Assembly (NCBI GenBank): GCA_004297725.1
Contig: SCUS01000053.1
Coordinates: forward strand, 1 to 64,000
DNA length: 64,000 nucleotides
From: Myxococcaceae bacterium
GTDB lineage: Bacteria > Myxococcota_A > Polyangia > Polyangiales > Ga0077539
Direction of reading: 5' to 3'
Both the position numbers and the translations under genes were made by a program. Positions 10,104-17,663 of the stretch are shown piece after piece. Within the stretch, counting starts at the first letter, position 1, and every line of letters starts with the position of its first letter. Below the pieces are notes generated by a model. It searched no databases. It saw nothing but the letters and a program-made list of their open reading frames with translations, and was not told where the DNA came from.

Positions 10104-10520
10104 CAGCGCGAACCCGCGCTTGAGGAGCCACCGGAGGCCCAGCCGCGCCTCGGCCGCGGGGGTGATCCAGCGGTCGCGAGGGCCCATCATCAGGTCGCCG
10201 CGCACTCCGAGCCCGACATAGGGGACGATTCGCAGCACGTCGAGCGCGTACACGGCCCCGGCGGCGAGGGTCGCGCCGTGCCTCGGCCCCCGCGGGTCAT
10301 CAGGGAACGCGAGGTGGTAACCGCCGACGGCATAGAGCGAGAAGGCGTCGTTGAGGCCGTAGTGCGCGCCGAGCTCGACCGTCGCCCCTGGGCCGCCGAC
10401 GGGGCCGGTGGATCCGGCGAATCCGACGCGGGGGCTCAGCACGAGCTCGCGCTCGAGGGCGAGCGCGGGGCGAGGGGAGAGCAGCGCGGCGAGGGCGATG
10501 GGGGCGATGAATGCGCGCAT
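10005..10520 (-). CDS. Outer-membrane beta-barrel-like protein
   Basis: The 171-residue protein starts with a classical signal peptide (MRAFIAPIALAALL, cleavage after about residue 22). It continues with alternating hydrophobic/polar strands rich in Gly, Tyr and Leu, for example VELGAHYGLNDAFSLYAVGG and IVPYVGLGVRGDL, and ends in VTVGVSFLRDL. This matches a small eight-strand-type barrel or periplasmic surface-antigen fold, but no specific family is recognised. The ATG at 10520 was chosen over an upstream extension because it gives a clean signal peptide. Its 3' end overlaps the HhH gene by 99 bases, tail to tail. The first 83 bases upstream lie opposite the promoter of the YfgM-like gene. 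Confidence 0.75.
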   Translation of the reverse strand: MRAFIAPIALAALLSPRPALALERELVLSPRVGFAGSTGPVGGPGATVELGAHYGLNDAFSLYAVGGYHLAFPDDPRGPRHGATLAAGAVYALDVLRIVPYVGLGVRGDLMMGPRDRWITPAAEARLGLRWLLKRGFALSFEGAYAFPFVGRDLVADLVTVTVGVSFLRDL

Positions 10521-10596
10521 GCGTGGGAGCAAGTACCACGGCGGATCGACCTCGGCGCGTGATGGCGGCGCGCCACCCATGGACCGCCGTCCTTGG

Positions 10597-10624
10597 TTGA
10601 CTCAAGAGGTCTCGCGTGTAGAGT
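10597..10624 (+). promoter_or_regulatory. Putative sigma70-type promoter of the yfgM-like/bamB-like pair
   Basis: TTGACT at 10597-10602 is followed after 16 bases by TAGAGT at 10619-10624. The predicted transcript would start near 10631, giving a leader of about 47 bases with a GAGGAG ribosome-binding site 6-7 bases before the GTG at 10678. Confidence 0.5.
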
Positions 10625-10677
10625 CCGCGCCGCTCTGGCGCCGCCGGAGGACTGTCCAGAAGGTTCGAGGAGAGCGC

Positions 10678-11910
10678 GTGAGTTCGACCGAGAGAGATGA
10701 GCGGGACGACGAGGCCGAAGAGGTCGAGTCGAGCGAGGCGTCCGGGGCGGAGCAGTCGGTGGAAGACCCGAACGTTCCGAAGAACCGGGCCGAGCGGCGC
10801 GCCGCAGCGAAGGCTGCCCGGCGGGGTCGCGTCGCGGTGCTGGCAGACGGCACGACGCCGACCGGGGACGAGGCCAACGGCGAGATGTCCCCCGACGGCT
10901 CCGGGCTGATGCTCCCGACGACGTCGCTCGGCGGCAACCCGGCTGCGCTGGCCGAGCCTGCGCCCGGCGCCGGTCGCCGACGGCCTCCGCCCCGCACGAT
11001 GTCCAAGGGCACGGGCGACTCCGAGGGCGTGCCCGAGTGGGCGCGCAGCATCGGCGACTCGCTCGGGCAGCACCGTCGCACCCTGACCATGGCCGCCGCC
11101 GCGGTGGTCGTGGTGGTGGGCTCCTCGCTCGCCTGGCAGACGTGGCGATCGACCGCGGCTGCGAAGGCCGCCGACGCGTACTCCGAGGCGCTGCAGGTGT
11201 CGACGGCGAACATCGAGCCCGAAGACGCCCCGGCCCGGGAAGACGCCCCGACCCGGCGCGGGCCGGTGTTTCGCTCCATGGAGGCGCGGCTCCGCGCGTC
11301 CGTGGAGAAGTTCCGCCAGGTGGAGCAGCGCTACCCTCAGAGCCGCGTGGCGCCGCTCGCTCGTCTCTCCGAGGCGACCGCGCTCTACCAGCTCGGCCGC
11401 TACCAGGAGGCCCGTCAGCTCTACCAGGGCCTGATGGGGGCTGACACCGCGGGCCTCGAGGCGAGGGTGCTCGAGGGCATGGCGTTCACGCTCGAGTCGC
11501 TCAACGACCTTGACGGCGCGGCCGCCCGCTACCGAGAGCTCGGCGCCGTGCAGAACGCCGCCTACCGCGACCTCGCGCAGTACTACCAGGCGCGGCTCTT
11601 CGCCCGCCGAGACGACCGGGTCCACGCCAAGGAGCTGCTCCACGGCGTGATCGAGCGCACCGCGCACCCGACCGCGGCCGACCCGCTCGCGGCGTCGATC
11701 CAGAGCCTGCGCGAGCAGGCGGTGGCGCTGCTCCGGGAGATCGATCCGCAAGACCCGCAGATCGTCGAGTACGATCGGGCGCGCGCAGTGGGCGGCGGCG
11801 CCGAGGGCGAGCACGGCCACGAGGGCGGCGGTCGCAACCCGCTCGACTCGCTGCCGCCGGACCTCCGTCGTCAGCTCGAAGAGGCGCTCCGAAAGCAGGG
11901 GCGCCGTTAA
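10678..11910 (+). CDS. YfgM-like tetratricopeptide membrane protein
   Basis: The 410-residue protein has a charged, disordered cytoplasmic N-terminus (1-130), one membrane helix (about 135-153), then a periplasmic helical region (about 158-370) with TPR-like pairs (SRVAPLARLSEATALYQLGR, YQEARQLYQGL). A Gly/His-rich stretch and a short C-terminal helix follow. This is the topology of YfgM, a periplasmic TPR protein that associates with the SecYEG translocon and chaperones in enterobacteria. The adjacent BamB-like gene (7 bases downstream) reproduces the yfgM-bamB gene order. The GTG start at 10678 is supported by GAGGAG just upstream. The N-terminal tail is much longer than in the enterobacterial protein. 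Confidence 0.8.
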   Translation: MSSTERDERDDEAEEVESSEASGAEQSVEDPNVPKNRAERRAAAKAARRGRVAVLADGTTPTGDEANGEMSPDGSGLMLPTTSLGGNPAALAEPAPGAGRRRPPPRTMSKGTGDSEGVPEWARSIGDSLGQHRRTLTMAAAAVVVVVGSSLAWQTWRSTAAAKAADAYSEALQVSTANIEPEDAPAREDAPTRRGPVFRSMEARLRASVEKFRQVEQRYPQSRVAPLARLSEATALYQLGRYQEARQLYQGLMGADTAGLEARVLEGMAFTLESLNDLDGAAARYRELGAVQNAAYRDLAQYYQARLFARRDDRVHAKELLHGVIERTAHPTAADPLAASIQSLREQAVALLREIDPQDPQIVEYDRARAVGGGAEGEHGHEGGGRNPLDSLPPDLRRQLEEALRKQGRR

Positions 11911-11917
11911 GGCTTCG

Positions 11918-13111
11918 GTGCCCCCCGTGAACCCTCGGTCTCTCCTGGGCGCCGCGGTCTTCGCGGCAGCGATCGGCTCGTCGGCTTGCGCCGGCTTGCG
12001 GCTGGGCACGCGCGATCGCCCCGACCTCAACGAGGTCGCGACCCCCCTCCGTCATGACCTCGCGCACTTCCAGTGGCGCGTTCCGCTGGTGCTGGCCACC
12101 GACCTGGAGAGCCACCCCCGCAACCGGGGCGTTCCCGCGGTCGATGCCGAGCGAGGGCTCGTCTACGCCGGGGGCCTCGACCACGGCGTGCACGCGCTCC
12201 GCGCCGACGACGGCCTGGCGATCTGGCGCTTCCAGACGCTGGGCGCGGTCGAGGGCGCCATGGTGCTCGACCGGGGGACGCTGTTCGTCGGCTGCAACGA
12301 CGGCGCCCTCTACGCCCTCGACGCGCTGACGGGCGCCCAGCGCTGGCGCTTCCCGACCACCGCCGAGGTCGTCCGGGCGCCGATCGTGACGGCCGACACG
12401 GTGTTCCTGGTCAACGCCGACGACACGGTGTTCGCGCTCAACCGCGGCACCGGCGAGCAGCGCTGGCGCTACCACCGCGAACCCCCGGGGGGCATCACCG
12501 CGAGCGGCCACGCCGGGCTGCTCTTCGCGCGGGGAAAGCTCTACACAGGGTTCGCCGATGGCACCGTGGTGGCGATCGATCCGGGCGACGGGTCGCCGAG
12601 CTGGGAGCGCGACACCGCGGCCGACGCCGAGGAGAGCGACGCCACCGAGGCGCACCGGGTGATCGACGTCGACACGACGCCGGTGCTGCTCGACGGGTCG
12701 CTCTTCACGGCCTCGCAGTCCACGGGGCTCTACTCGCTCGACCCCGAGGGCGGGGGCGTACGCTGGCGCATCGACTGGATGACCGCGGTCTCGTCGCTGG
12801 CCTCCGACGGTCGCTACCTGTATGCAACGTCGTCAACCCTGGGTCTGTTGAAGATCGATCCCTCGGACGGGTCTGTGCTCTGGGCCCGGGACTACGGCTC
12901 CGGGGCGATGCAGGTGATGGATGCCGGCGGCGGTCTGCTGATGGTTCCCTCGGCCTCGCAGGCGCTCTGGCTCGTGCGGGCGCGGGACGGCGAGGTGCTC
13001 GAGGGCGTCGGTCGCGGCGGGGTGACGGGAATGCCGACCCGGTCCGGGTCGTGGTTCTTCTTCGGGACGAACCTGGGCGGGCTCCAGGCCTACCGGCTGA
13101 CCACCGAGTAG
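11918..13111 (+). CDS. BamB-like outer-membrane assembly lipoprotein (PQQ-type beta-propeller)
   Basis: The 397-residue protein has a signal peptide with lipobox (SSACAG, Cys about 24) and a beta-propeller built from PQQ-like repeats of about 40 residues. Each repeat carries the tryptophan-docking pattern, for example LTGAQRWRFPT, GTGEQRWRYH, PEGGGVRWRID and DGSVLWARD. BamB is the scaffold lipoprotein of the BAM complex that inserts beta-barrel proteins into the outer membrane. The location directly after a YfgM-like gene supports that reading over a quinoprotein dehydrogenase, which would be larger and have calcium/PQQ ligands. Either the GTG at 11918 or the one at 11927 could be the start. 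A strong hairpin follows the stop codon. Confidence 0.87.
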   Translation: MPPVNPRSLLGAAVFAAAIGSSACAGLRLGTRDRPDLNEVATPLRHDLAHFQWRVPLVLATDLESHPRNRGVPAVDAERGLVYAGGLDHGVHALRADDGLAIWRFQTLGAVEGAMVLDRGTLFVGCNDGALYALDALTGAQRWRFPTTAEVVRAPIVTADTVFLVNADDTVFALNRGTGEQRWRYHREPPGGITASGHAGLLFARGKLYTGFADGTVVAIDPGDGSPSWERDTAADAEESDATEAHRVIDVDTTPVLLDGSLFTASQSTGLYSLDPEGGGVRWRIDWMTAVSSLASDGRYLYATSSTLGLLKIDPSDGSVLWARDYGSGAMQVMDAGGGLLMVPSASQALWLVRARDGEVLEGVGRGGVTGMPTRSGSWFFFGTNLGGLQAYRLTTE

Positions 13112-13168
13112 ACCGCGGGCCGTAGCCGTCGGACCGGGAGGGTCCGGCAGGGCGGGGTCAAAAGCACG

Positions 13169-13202
13169 ACGGCTCGGATCCCAAAAGGGGGATCCGGGCC
13201 GT
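13169..13202 (+). terminator. Strong hairpin after the bamB-like gene
   Basis: Left arm 13169-13182 and right arm 13189-13202 pair over 14 bases (one G-U wobble as RNA) around the loop AAAAGG. It lies 57 bases after the bamB-like stop. A smaller hairpin (CGGACC/GGTCCG) precedes it near 13130-13146. No uridine tract follows, so it could be a terminator of the U-less type common in GC-rich bacteria or an mRNA-stabilising 3' structure. Confidence 0.55.
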
Positions 13203-13469
13203 TGGCGCATGGTGGGCGCTGGCGCGATGGGGGTGGGCGCGCTCCAGGGCTGGGTGTGGGTACCAAAGGGTGCGCTGGCGCGTGGGGCCGTCGGCACAGG
13301 GGGCTCGGCGGCGCATGGGTCCGGCCGCTCGTGGGCCTCGGGCTCGGGCGGAAGCACGTGTGCGCTCCGGCACCTGGCCGGGCGCGGCCGGCGGGCCCCG
13401 GGCGTACCAGGCCGGGAATCACCGTAGAAACCGTGGTTCTCCCCAGGACTTTAACTTCGCATAATATGT

Positions 13470-13481
13470 ATTCTGTAAACT
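13470..13481 (+). repeat. 12-bp direct repeat, copy 1 (ATTCTGTAAACT)
   Basis: ATTCTGTAAACT occurs here in an AT-rich island (preceded by ATAATATGT) and again, identical and in the same orientation, at 14050-14061. Both copies are followed within about 10 bases by ACGGG. Confidence 0.75.
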
Positions 13482-13742
13482 CACGAAACGGGGCCTCCTG
13501 GGGGACTGGACCTGTGGGAGGAAAACCGGGCGCGGCCCCTCCCCGGGACCCCGGTTCCCGCTGGTGACCCTGGGGCGCCACCCGGCTTCAGGGTGATCCG
13601 CCAGGCGGCTTCAAGCGCGGCGGAGGACGGAGCCCGCATCGGTGCTCCGGTGCCGGGAACCGAGTGCATCTTCGCCGCCGTGGCGACCTGGACCGGCCCC
13701 GGCTTCCAGCTCTGCTTCGAGCCCTCCAAGGGCTGAACGGGC

Positions 13743-13764
13743 CGGCTCAGGTCCGGCTCAGGTC
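13743..13764 (+). repeat. Tandem duplication of an 11-bp unit
   Basis: CGGCTCAGGTC is present twice in a row inside the noncoding gap and is followed by a partial third copy (CGGCC). Confidence 0.7.
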
Positions 13765-13883
13765 CGGCCCGGGACCCTGGGCGGGTCTTCGGGAGCTGCT
13801 CGCCTCCCGTGAGCGATGCCCCACCTTCGTCCCTGCGGATCAGCCGGAAGCCTGATCCCCAGCGCGTGCCTATGCAGGCAGTC

Positions 13884-13974
13884 GCATATGCGGGCCTCGC
13901 CCGCATCGATCTTGACAGTGCATATGCGAGTCGCTGGTGAGTCTATGCGCACGTCATACGCCGGCATATCGGCG
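13884..13974. repeat. Cluster of CATATGCG-type elements
   Basis: GCATATGCG occurs at 13884-13892 and again at 13920-13928, exactly 36 bases apart. It is followed by the related CTATGCGC (13942-13950) and by an inverted repeat CGCCG-GCATAT-CGGCG at 13959-13974. The CATATG core is palindromic, so these could be binding sites for a dimeric regulator. No flanking gene start is close enough to say which gene would be controlled. Confidence 0.5.
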
Positions 13975-14049
13975 CACGACCCCCCATCCCCTGGCCAAGG
14001 CTCCCCATTGGCCCCCCGGAGCCGGTCGCGTCAGTTGACCGAATGCGGA

Positions 14050-14061
14050 ATTCTGTAAACT
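14050..14061 (+). repeat. 12-bp direct repeat, copy 2 (ATTCTGTAAACT)
   Basis: This is the second identical copy of the 12-mer seen at 13470, 38 bases beyond the 3' end of the rlmN-family gene. A TTGACC lies 15 bases before its TAAACT part, so it could also be a promoter -10 region reading rightwards, opposite to the rlmN-family gene. Confidence 0.75.
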
Positions 14062-14098
14062 ATCGACGGGCTTCGACGGCGCCCGCCTGCCCCGGAGC

Positions 14099-15232
14099 TC
14101 AGTCCTGATCGCTGGAAGCGCTCGTCTCCCCGGCCTCCGACGCCGGAGCCCCAGGCTCTCGGCGGGTGCCGCGGGGGCGGCTCTTCCGGGTCGACTCGGT
14201 CGCGAGCTGGCCGCACGCCGCGCCGATGTCCTTCCCCCCGCTGTACCGGCGGATCACCGGAACCCCCATGCCCGCGAGCCGGTCATGGAAGCGGTCCCTC
14301 TCCTCCGGGGTCGGCGGCCGGTAGGGCAATCCGGCGATCGGGTTCCAGTCGATGAGCGACAGGCGCGCCGGCATCCGCTTGAGCAGTTCGGCGAGCGCGT
14401 CGGCCTCGGCGTCGGTCGTATTCACACCGCCCATCAGCGCATACGCGAACATCACCAGCCGCCCCGAGCGCTCATGGAAGCGCTTCGCCGCCTCCACCAC
14501 CTCCTGGATGGGGTACTTCCCCTCCATTGGAACCAGGCTCCGCCGGAGCGCGGTCTGCGCGCTGGTGATGCTGATCCCGAGGCGTATGCGTGTTCGCATT
14601 CCTGCCAGGCGATCGATGCCAGGGACGATCCCGACGGTGCATACCGTGATGTTGCGGGCGTCGACGGCCAGACCGCAGGGGTTGGACATCACCTCGATGG
14701 CCTGCAGCACGTTGTCGAGGTTATGCAGGGGCTCGCCCATCCCCTGGAACACCACCCCGTGCACCCTGCCCTCGCCCGACGCCCTCAGCTCGGCGGCCAC
14801 CAGGCGCACCTGCTCGACGATCTCCCAGGCCTCCAGGTTGCGCGAGAGCCCCATCGTGCCGGTGGCGCAGAACGCGCAGCCCATGGCGCAGCCCACCTGA
14901 GAGCTGACACAGACCACGTAGCGGCCCTTCCGCTCGAGCGGGATGCGCACCGTCTCGATGACGGCCCCGTCCGGGAGGGCGATCGCGAACTTCACGAAGG
15001 GGTCCTCCTGGGAGGCCTGGCGATCGAGCACCTTCACCTGCCCGATGGGGAGCTCGGCCTCGACGGCCTTCCTCGCCGTGGTGCGCAGCTGCTGGACCCC
15101 GAGGAGCGAGTCGCCGCCGCGCTGCACGACGTGGGCGATGATCCGGCGGGCCTCCGGGGGCGTGAGGGCGTCGCCTAAGCGCTCGGCCAGTCGTTCGGGC
15201 GTCTCGCCCTGGAGGCGATCGGTCGGATGCAT
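14099..15232 (-). CDS. rlmN: RlmN-family radical SAM RNA methyltransferase
   Basis: The 377-residue protein has the radical SAM cluster motif C115-x3-C119-x2-C122 (GCAMGCAFCATG). It also has both extra catalytic cysteines of the RlmN/Cfr mechanism: C108 seven residues before the cluster and C339 in GKDIGAACGQL. RlmN methylates C2 of A2503 in 23S rRNA and A37 in some tRNAs. Two family signatures differ from the usual form: SITSAQ (220-225) replaces the SLHA motif, and the GEP motif reads FQGMGEPLHN. A Ser/Glu/Arg-rich tail of about 30 residues is added at the C-terminus. Family membership is clear; an rRNA-versus-tRNA preference or a paralogous role is open. The gene is divergent from larE. 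Confidence 0.85.
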   Translation of the reverse strand: MHPTDRLQGETPERLAERLGDALTPPEARRIIAHVVQRGGDSLLGVQQLRTTARKAVEAELPIGQVKVLDRQASQEDPFVKFAIALPDGAVIETVRIPLERKGRYVVCVSSQVGCAMGCAFCATGTMGLSRNLEAWEIVEQVRLVAAELRASGEGRVHGVVFQGMGEPLHNLDNVLQAIEVMSNPCGLAVDARNITVCTVGIVPGIDRLAGMRTRIRLGISITSAQTALRRSLVPMEGKYPIQEVVEAAKRFHERSGRLVMFAYALMGGVNTTDAEADALAELLKRMPARLSLIDWNPIAGLPYRPPTPEERDRFHDRLAGMGVPVIRRYSGGKDIGAACGQLATESTRKSRPRGTRREPGAPASEAGETSASSDQD

Positions 15233-15282
15233 GTCTCTGGGGGGCTCCCGGGCTGGGTCTCTGAAAGTGGGGGCATCCGTGG

Positions 15283-15311
15283 CTGCCGCCGCGGAAGGCC
15301 GGTGGTATACG
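15283..15311 (+). promoter_or_regulatory. Putative extended -10 promoter of larE
   Basis: TGGTATACG (TATACG at 15306-15311 with an upstream TG) is an extended -10 element. The -35 region (CTGCCG, 15283-15288) is weak. The expected start is about 15318, only about 5 bases before the larE ATG, and no ribosome-binding site is visible, so a leaderless message is possible. Confidence 0.4.
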
Positions 15312-15322
15312 ACCGCTTACCC

Positions 15323-16135
15323 ATGGAGCCCAAGCTCGACGCCCTCTATGCCTGGATGCGCGATGCCCGATCGGTGCTGGTCTGCTTTTCTGGCGGCGTC
15401 GACAGCGCGTTCGTCCTGAAGGCCGCCCACGTCGCCCTCGGCGACCGCGCCCTCGGGCTCACCGCCCTGTCCCCGGCCCTCCCGGTCTCCGAGCGGGAGG
15501 CAGCGTCTGCCCTCGCGGCGGAGATCGGCGTGCCCCACGTCGCCGTCGACTCGTACGAGATCGACGACCCGAACTACACCAAGAACCCCGTCGACCGCTG
15601 CTTCTACTGCAAGTCCGAGCTCTATCGCATCGCCCTCGCCGAGGGCGAGCGCCGGGGCTTCGCCGTGGTGGTCAACGGCACCAACCTGGATGACCTCGGC
15701 GACCATCGCCCCGGGCTCCAGGCCGCCAGCGAGCAGGGCGTGCGCTCGCCGCTGGTCGAGCTCGGGTTCACCAAGGAAGACATCCGCCGCTGCGCTCAGG
15801 TCATCGGCCTCAGCGTCTGGAACAAGCCCGCCGCGGCCTGCCTCGCGTCGCGCATCCCCTACGGCACCTCCGTCACCCAGGAGCGGCTGCGGCAGATCGA
15901 TCGCGCGGAAGACGGGCTGCGGGCGCTCGGGTTCCGACAGGTGAGAGTGCGCTACCACGGCGATGTCGCCAGGGTGGAGGTCGGCCCGGCCGAGCTCTCG
16001 GCCGCCTTCGAGCGGCGGGCGGAGGTCTCCGCGGCGTGCCACCGCGCGGGCTTCACCTTCGCGACCCTCGACCTCGACGGCTATCGCCTGGGCTCGCACA
16101 ACGAGACCTTCCGACTGAAGGTGCTCAACTCGTGA
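15323..16135 (+). CDS. larE: LarE-type ATP-dependent sulfur transferase
   Basis: The 270-residue protein has a PP-loop ATP pyrophosphatase motif (SGGVDS, 23-28) and LarE family blocks such as DRCFYCKSELY, VVVNGTNLDDLGDHRPG and PAAACLASRIPYG. LarE adenylates the carboxylates of the pyridinium precursor and inserts sulfur during synthesis of the nickel-pincer nucleotide cofactor of lactate racemase. Three conserved cysteines (C93, C96, C173) are present. This is the pattern of LarE forms that bind a [4Fe-4S] cluster and can act catalytically, rather than the single-cysteine sacrificial form. No larA, larB or larC is in the window. The ATG at 15323 starts the domain directly. The stop overlaps the next gene by 4 bases. 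Confidence 0.87.
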   Translation: MEPKLDALYAWMRDARSVLVCFSGGVDSAFVLKAAHVALGDRALGLTALSPALPVSEREAASALAAEIGVPHVAVDSYEIDDPNYTKNPVDRCFYCKSELYRIALAEGERRGFAVVVNGTNLDDLGDHRPGLQAASEQGVRSPLVELGFTKEDIRRCAQVIGLSVWNKPAAACLASRIPYGTSVTQERLRQIDRAEDGLRALGFRQVRVRYHGDVARVEVGPAELSAAFERRAEVSAACHRAGFTFATLDLDGYRLGSHNETFRLKVLNS

Positions 16136-16749
16136 TCGGGGTCCCGGTCCGCGCGCGCCCCGCGTGGATCGGCGGCTGCGCCCTGCTCGTCGCCTCCAGC
16201 GCGATCGCGCAGGAGCTCCCGGTGCCTCCCTTCCTTCCCCCGTCGCCCTCCCGGGCCGTGGACGGTGGTCGCTCCAAGAAGCCCGCGGGGGAAGACGCCG
16301 CGCCGACGCTGGTGGTTCCGGCCGCGACGCTCGTCAACGTGCACACGCGCGAGGCCATCATGCTCGACGCCGCCCCCTCGGAGCCGGAGCGCGAGCGGGT
16401 GGAGTGGTTTCTCCGAGACCGCACCAACTGGGAGCGGCACGCCATCTCCGCGCTGAGCCTCGAGACCCTGCGCGCCTCGGTGCTCTCGCTGGGAGCCCGC
16501 CGCGTCGAGGTGGTGTCGGGCTATCGCTCGGACAAGCTCAACGAGGGGCTGCGAAAGAAGGGGCGCCACGTCGCGGCGCGGAGCCAGCACGTGCTCGGCA
16601 ACGCCATCGACTTCCGGCTGGTGGGCGTCCCGACGACGACGCTCCGCGCGTGGGTCACGCGCTTCCACCGCGGGGGCATCGGCTTCTATCCACGGAGCGG
16701 CTTCATCCACGTGGACTCGGGTCGCCCGCGGCGATGGAACGAGGAGTGA
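16132..16749 (+). CDS. DUF882 / YcbK-like peptidase (M15 family) with signal peptide
   Basis: The 205-residue exported protein begins with a signal peptide (about 1-27, AIAQ cleavage region). A Pro-rich spacer and a C-terminal DUF882 domain (about 100-205) follow. Zinc/catalytic-type motifs include VVSGYRSDKLN, SQHVLGNAIDFRL and GFIHVDSGRPRRW. The fold is that of D,D-carboxypeptidase/endopeptidases such as MepK/YcbK that trim peptidoglycan cross-links, so a periplasmic cell-wall role is likely. It overlaps larE by 4 bases (GTGA) and is therefore translationally coupled to it, although no functional connection is known. It converges on the aminotransferase gene with a single-base gap. Confidence 0.87.
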   Translation: MIGVPVRARPAWIGGCALLVASSAIAQELPVPPFLPPSPSRAVDGGRSKKPAGEDAAPTLVVPAATLVNVHTREAIMLDAAPSEPERERVEWFLRDRTNWERHAISALSLETLRASVLSLGARRVEVVSGYRSDKLNEGLRKKGRHVAARSQHVLGNAIDFRLVGVPTTTLRAWVTRFHRGGIGFYPRSGFIHVDSGRPRRWNEE

Positions 16750-16750
16750 C

Positions 16751-17656
16751 TCAACCCCAGGGGAGCCCGTCGCCCGCGAGGGGCGTGCGGGCGCGGTAGG
16801 CCGCGTGGAGCCGGCGGGTGAGCGGCCCCGGGGCGCCGTCGCCGACCTCGTGGTCGTCGACACGGACCACCGGGACGAGCTCCCGAACGCTCGACGTGAG
16901 GAAGACCTCGTCGGCGGTCCATAGATCGGAGGCGTCGAGGCGGGCGCAGACGGCTGCGACCCCCAGCTCGCGGGCAATGGAGAGCACCTCGGCGCGGGTG
17001 ATCCCATCGAGCGGACCGCTCTCGAGGGAGGGCGTGCGGAGCTCAGGCCCGGACACCACGAACACGTTGGCGCTCGTCGACTCGATGAGCGCCCCGTCGC
17101 TGGAGAGCAGCAGCGCGTCGTCGAACCCCCTGCCCCGGGCGTCGCGCAGCGCCAGGATGTGGAGCTGGTAGTTGGAGGACTTCACCCCGGAGAGCGAGAG
17201 CATCCCCTCGCGAGGGGTCGCGCGGTCGACGGTCGTGAGCGTCGCGCTCAGCCCGCGCTGGTAGAGCGACGAAGGGAGCGCAGGGAGCGGCGTCGCGAGG
17301 GTGAGCCTCGTGGGCACCGTCGCCAGCGAAGGGTCGAGCCCGGGGGAGCCGACGCCCCGGGTGAGCGCGAGGCGCAGCACCGAGTCGGAGCCCGCGGGGC
17401 GCTCCGAGAGGACCGAGCGCACCTCGGCGATCCAGCGGGCGTTGGAGATGGGGACGGTGATGCCGACGCGCCGCGCGGCGAGCGCGAGGCGGCCCAGGTG
17501 CTCTTCGAGGCGCCAGGGCTCCGAGCGGTACGTGCGCAGCACCTCGAAGACGCCGTCGCCGTAGAGGAAGCCGCGGTCGAAGACCGAGACCCCGCCGTCG
17601 GCGAGCGGGCGCCCGTCGAGCAGCCCGACCGCCCCGGCGGGGGTCTTCGAATTCAT
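16751..17656 (-). CDS. Class IV PLP aminotransferase (IlvE / PabC / Dat-like)
   Basis: The 301-residue protein is a fold-type IV PLP enzyme. The N-terminal FDRGFLYGDGVFEVLRTY motif (26-43), the Schiff-base lysine K159 in SGVKSSNYQLHILA and the substrate/phosphate segment GALIESTSANVF are canonical. The family includes branched-chain aminotransferases, D-amino acid aminotransferases and 4-amino-4-deoxychorismate lyase, and the substrate cannot be resolved here. RTYRSEPWRLEEHLGRL is seen in both branched-chain and lyase-type members. It starts 7 bases after the stop of the giant TPR gene and is probably on the same transcript. It converges with the DUF882 gene. Confidence 0.88.
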   Translation of the reverse strand: MNSKTPAGAVGLLDGRPLADGGVSVFDRGFLYGDGVFEVLRTYRSEPWRLEEHLGRLALAARRVGITVPISNARWIAEVRSVLSERPAGSDSVLRLALTRGVGSPGLDPSLATVPTRLTLATPLPALPSSLYQRGLSATLTTVDRATPREGMLSLSGVKSSNYQLHILALRDARGRGFDDALLLSSDGALIESTSANVFVVSGPELRTPSLESGPLDGITRAEVLSIARELGVAAVCARLDASDLWTADEVFLTSSVRELVPVVRVDDHEVGDGAPGPLTRRLHAAYRARTPLAGDGLPWG

Positions 17657-17663
17657 CGGAGGA

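Larger units (their letters stand above)
13203..14098. other. Noncoding gap of about 900 bases with short repeats
   Basis: Open frames on both strands here lack family similarity, plausible starts or the codon bias of neighbouring genes, so I call no gene. Two AT-rich islands interrupt the GC-rich background (about 13450-13490 and 14040-14066), and both contain the same 12-mer. A cluster of CATATGCG-type elements lies at 13884-13974, and an 11-bp tandem duplication at 13743-13764. It could hold regulatory sites or a small RNA, or be a decayed insertion. Confidence 0.6.

Noticed and set aside
13593..13736. A 47-codon plus-strand frame (GTG start, ending in FQLCFEPSKG)
   Set aside because: Looks protein-like locally but has no ribosome-binding site, weaker third-position GC bias than neighbours, and no family.
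13481..13906. A 141-codon minus-strand frame in the noncoding gap
   Set aside because: Pro/Gly/Arg-rich, no start context, no domain, and it spans a tandem repeat.
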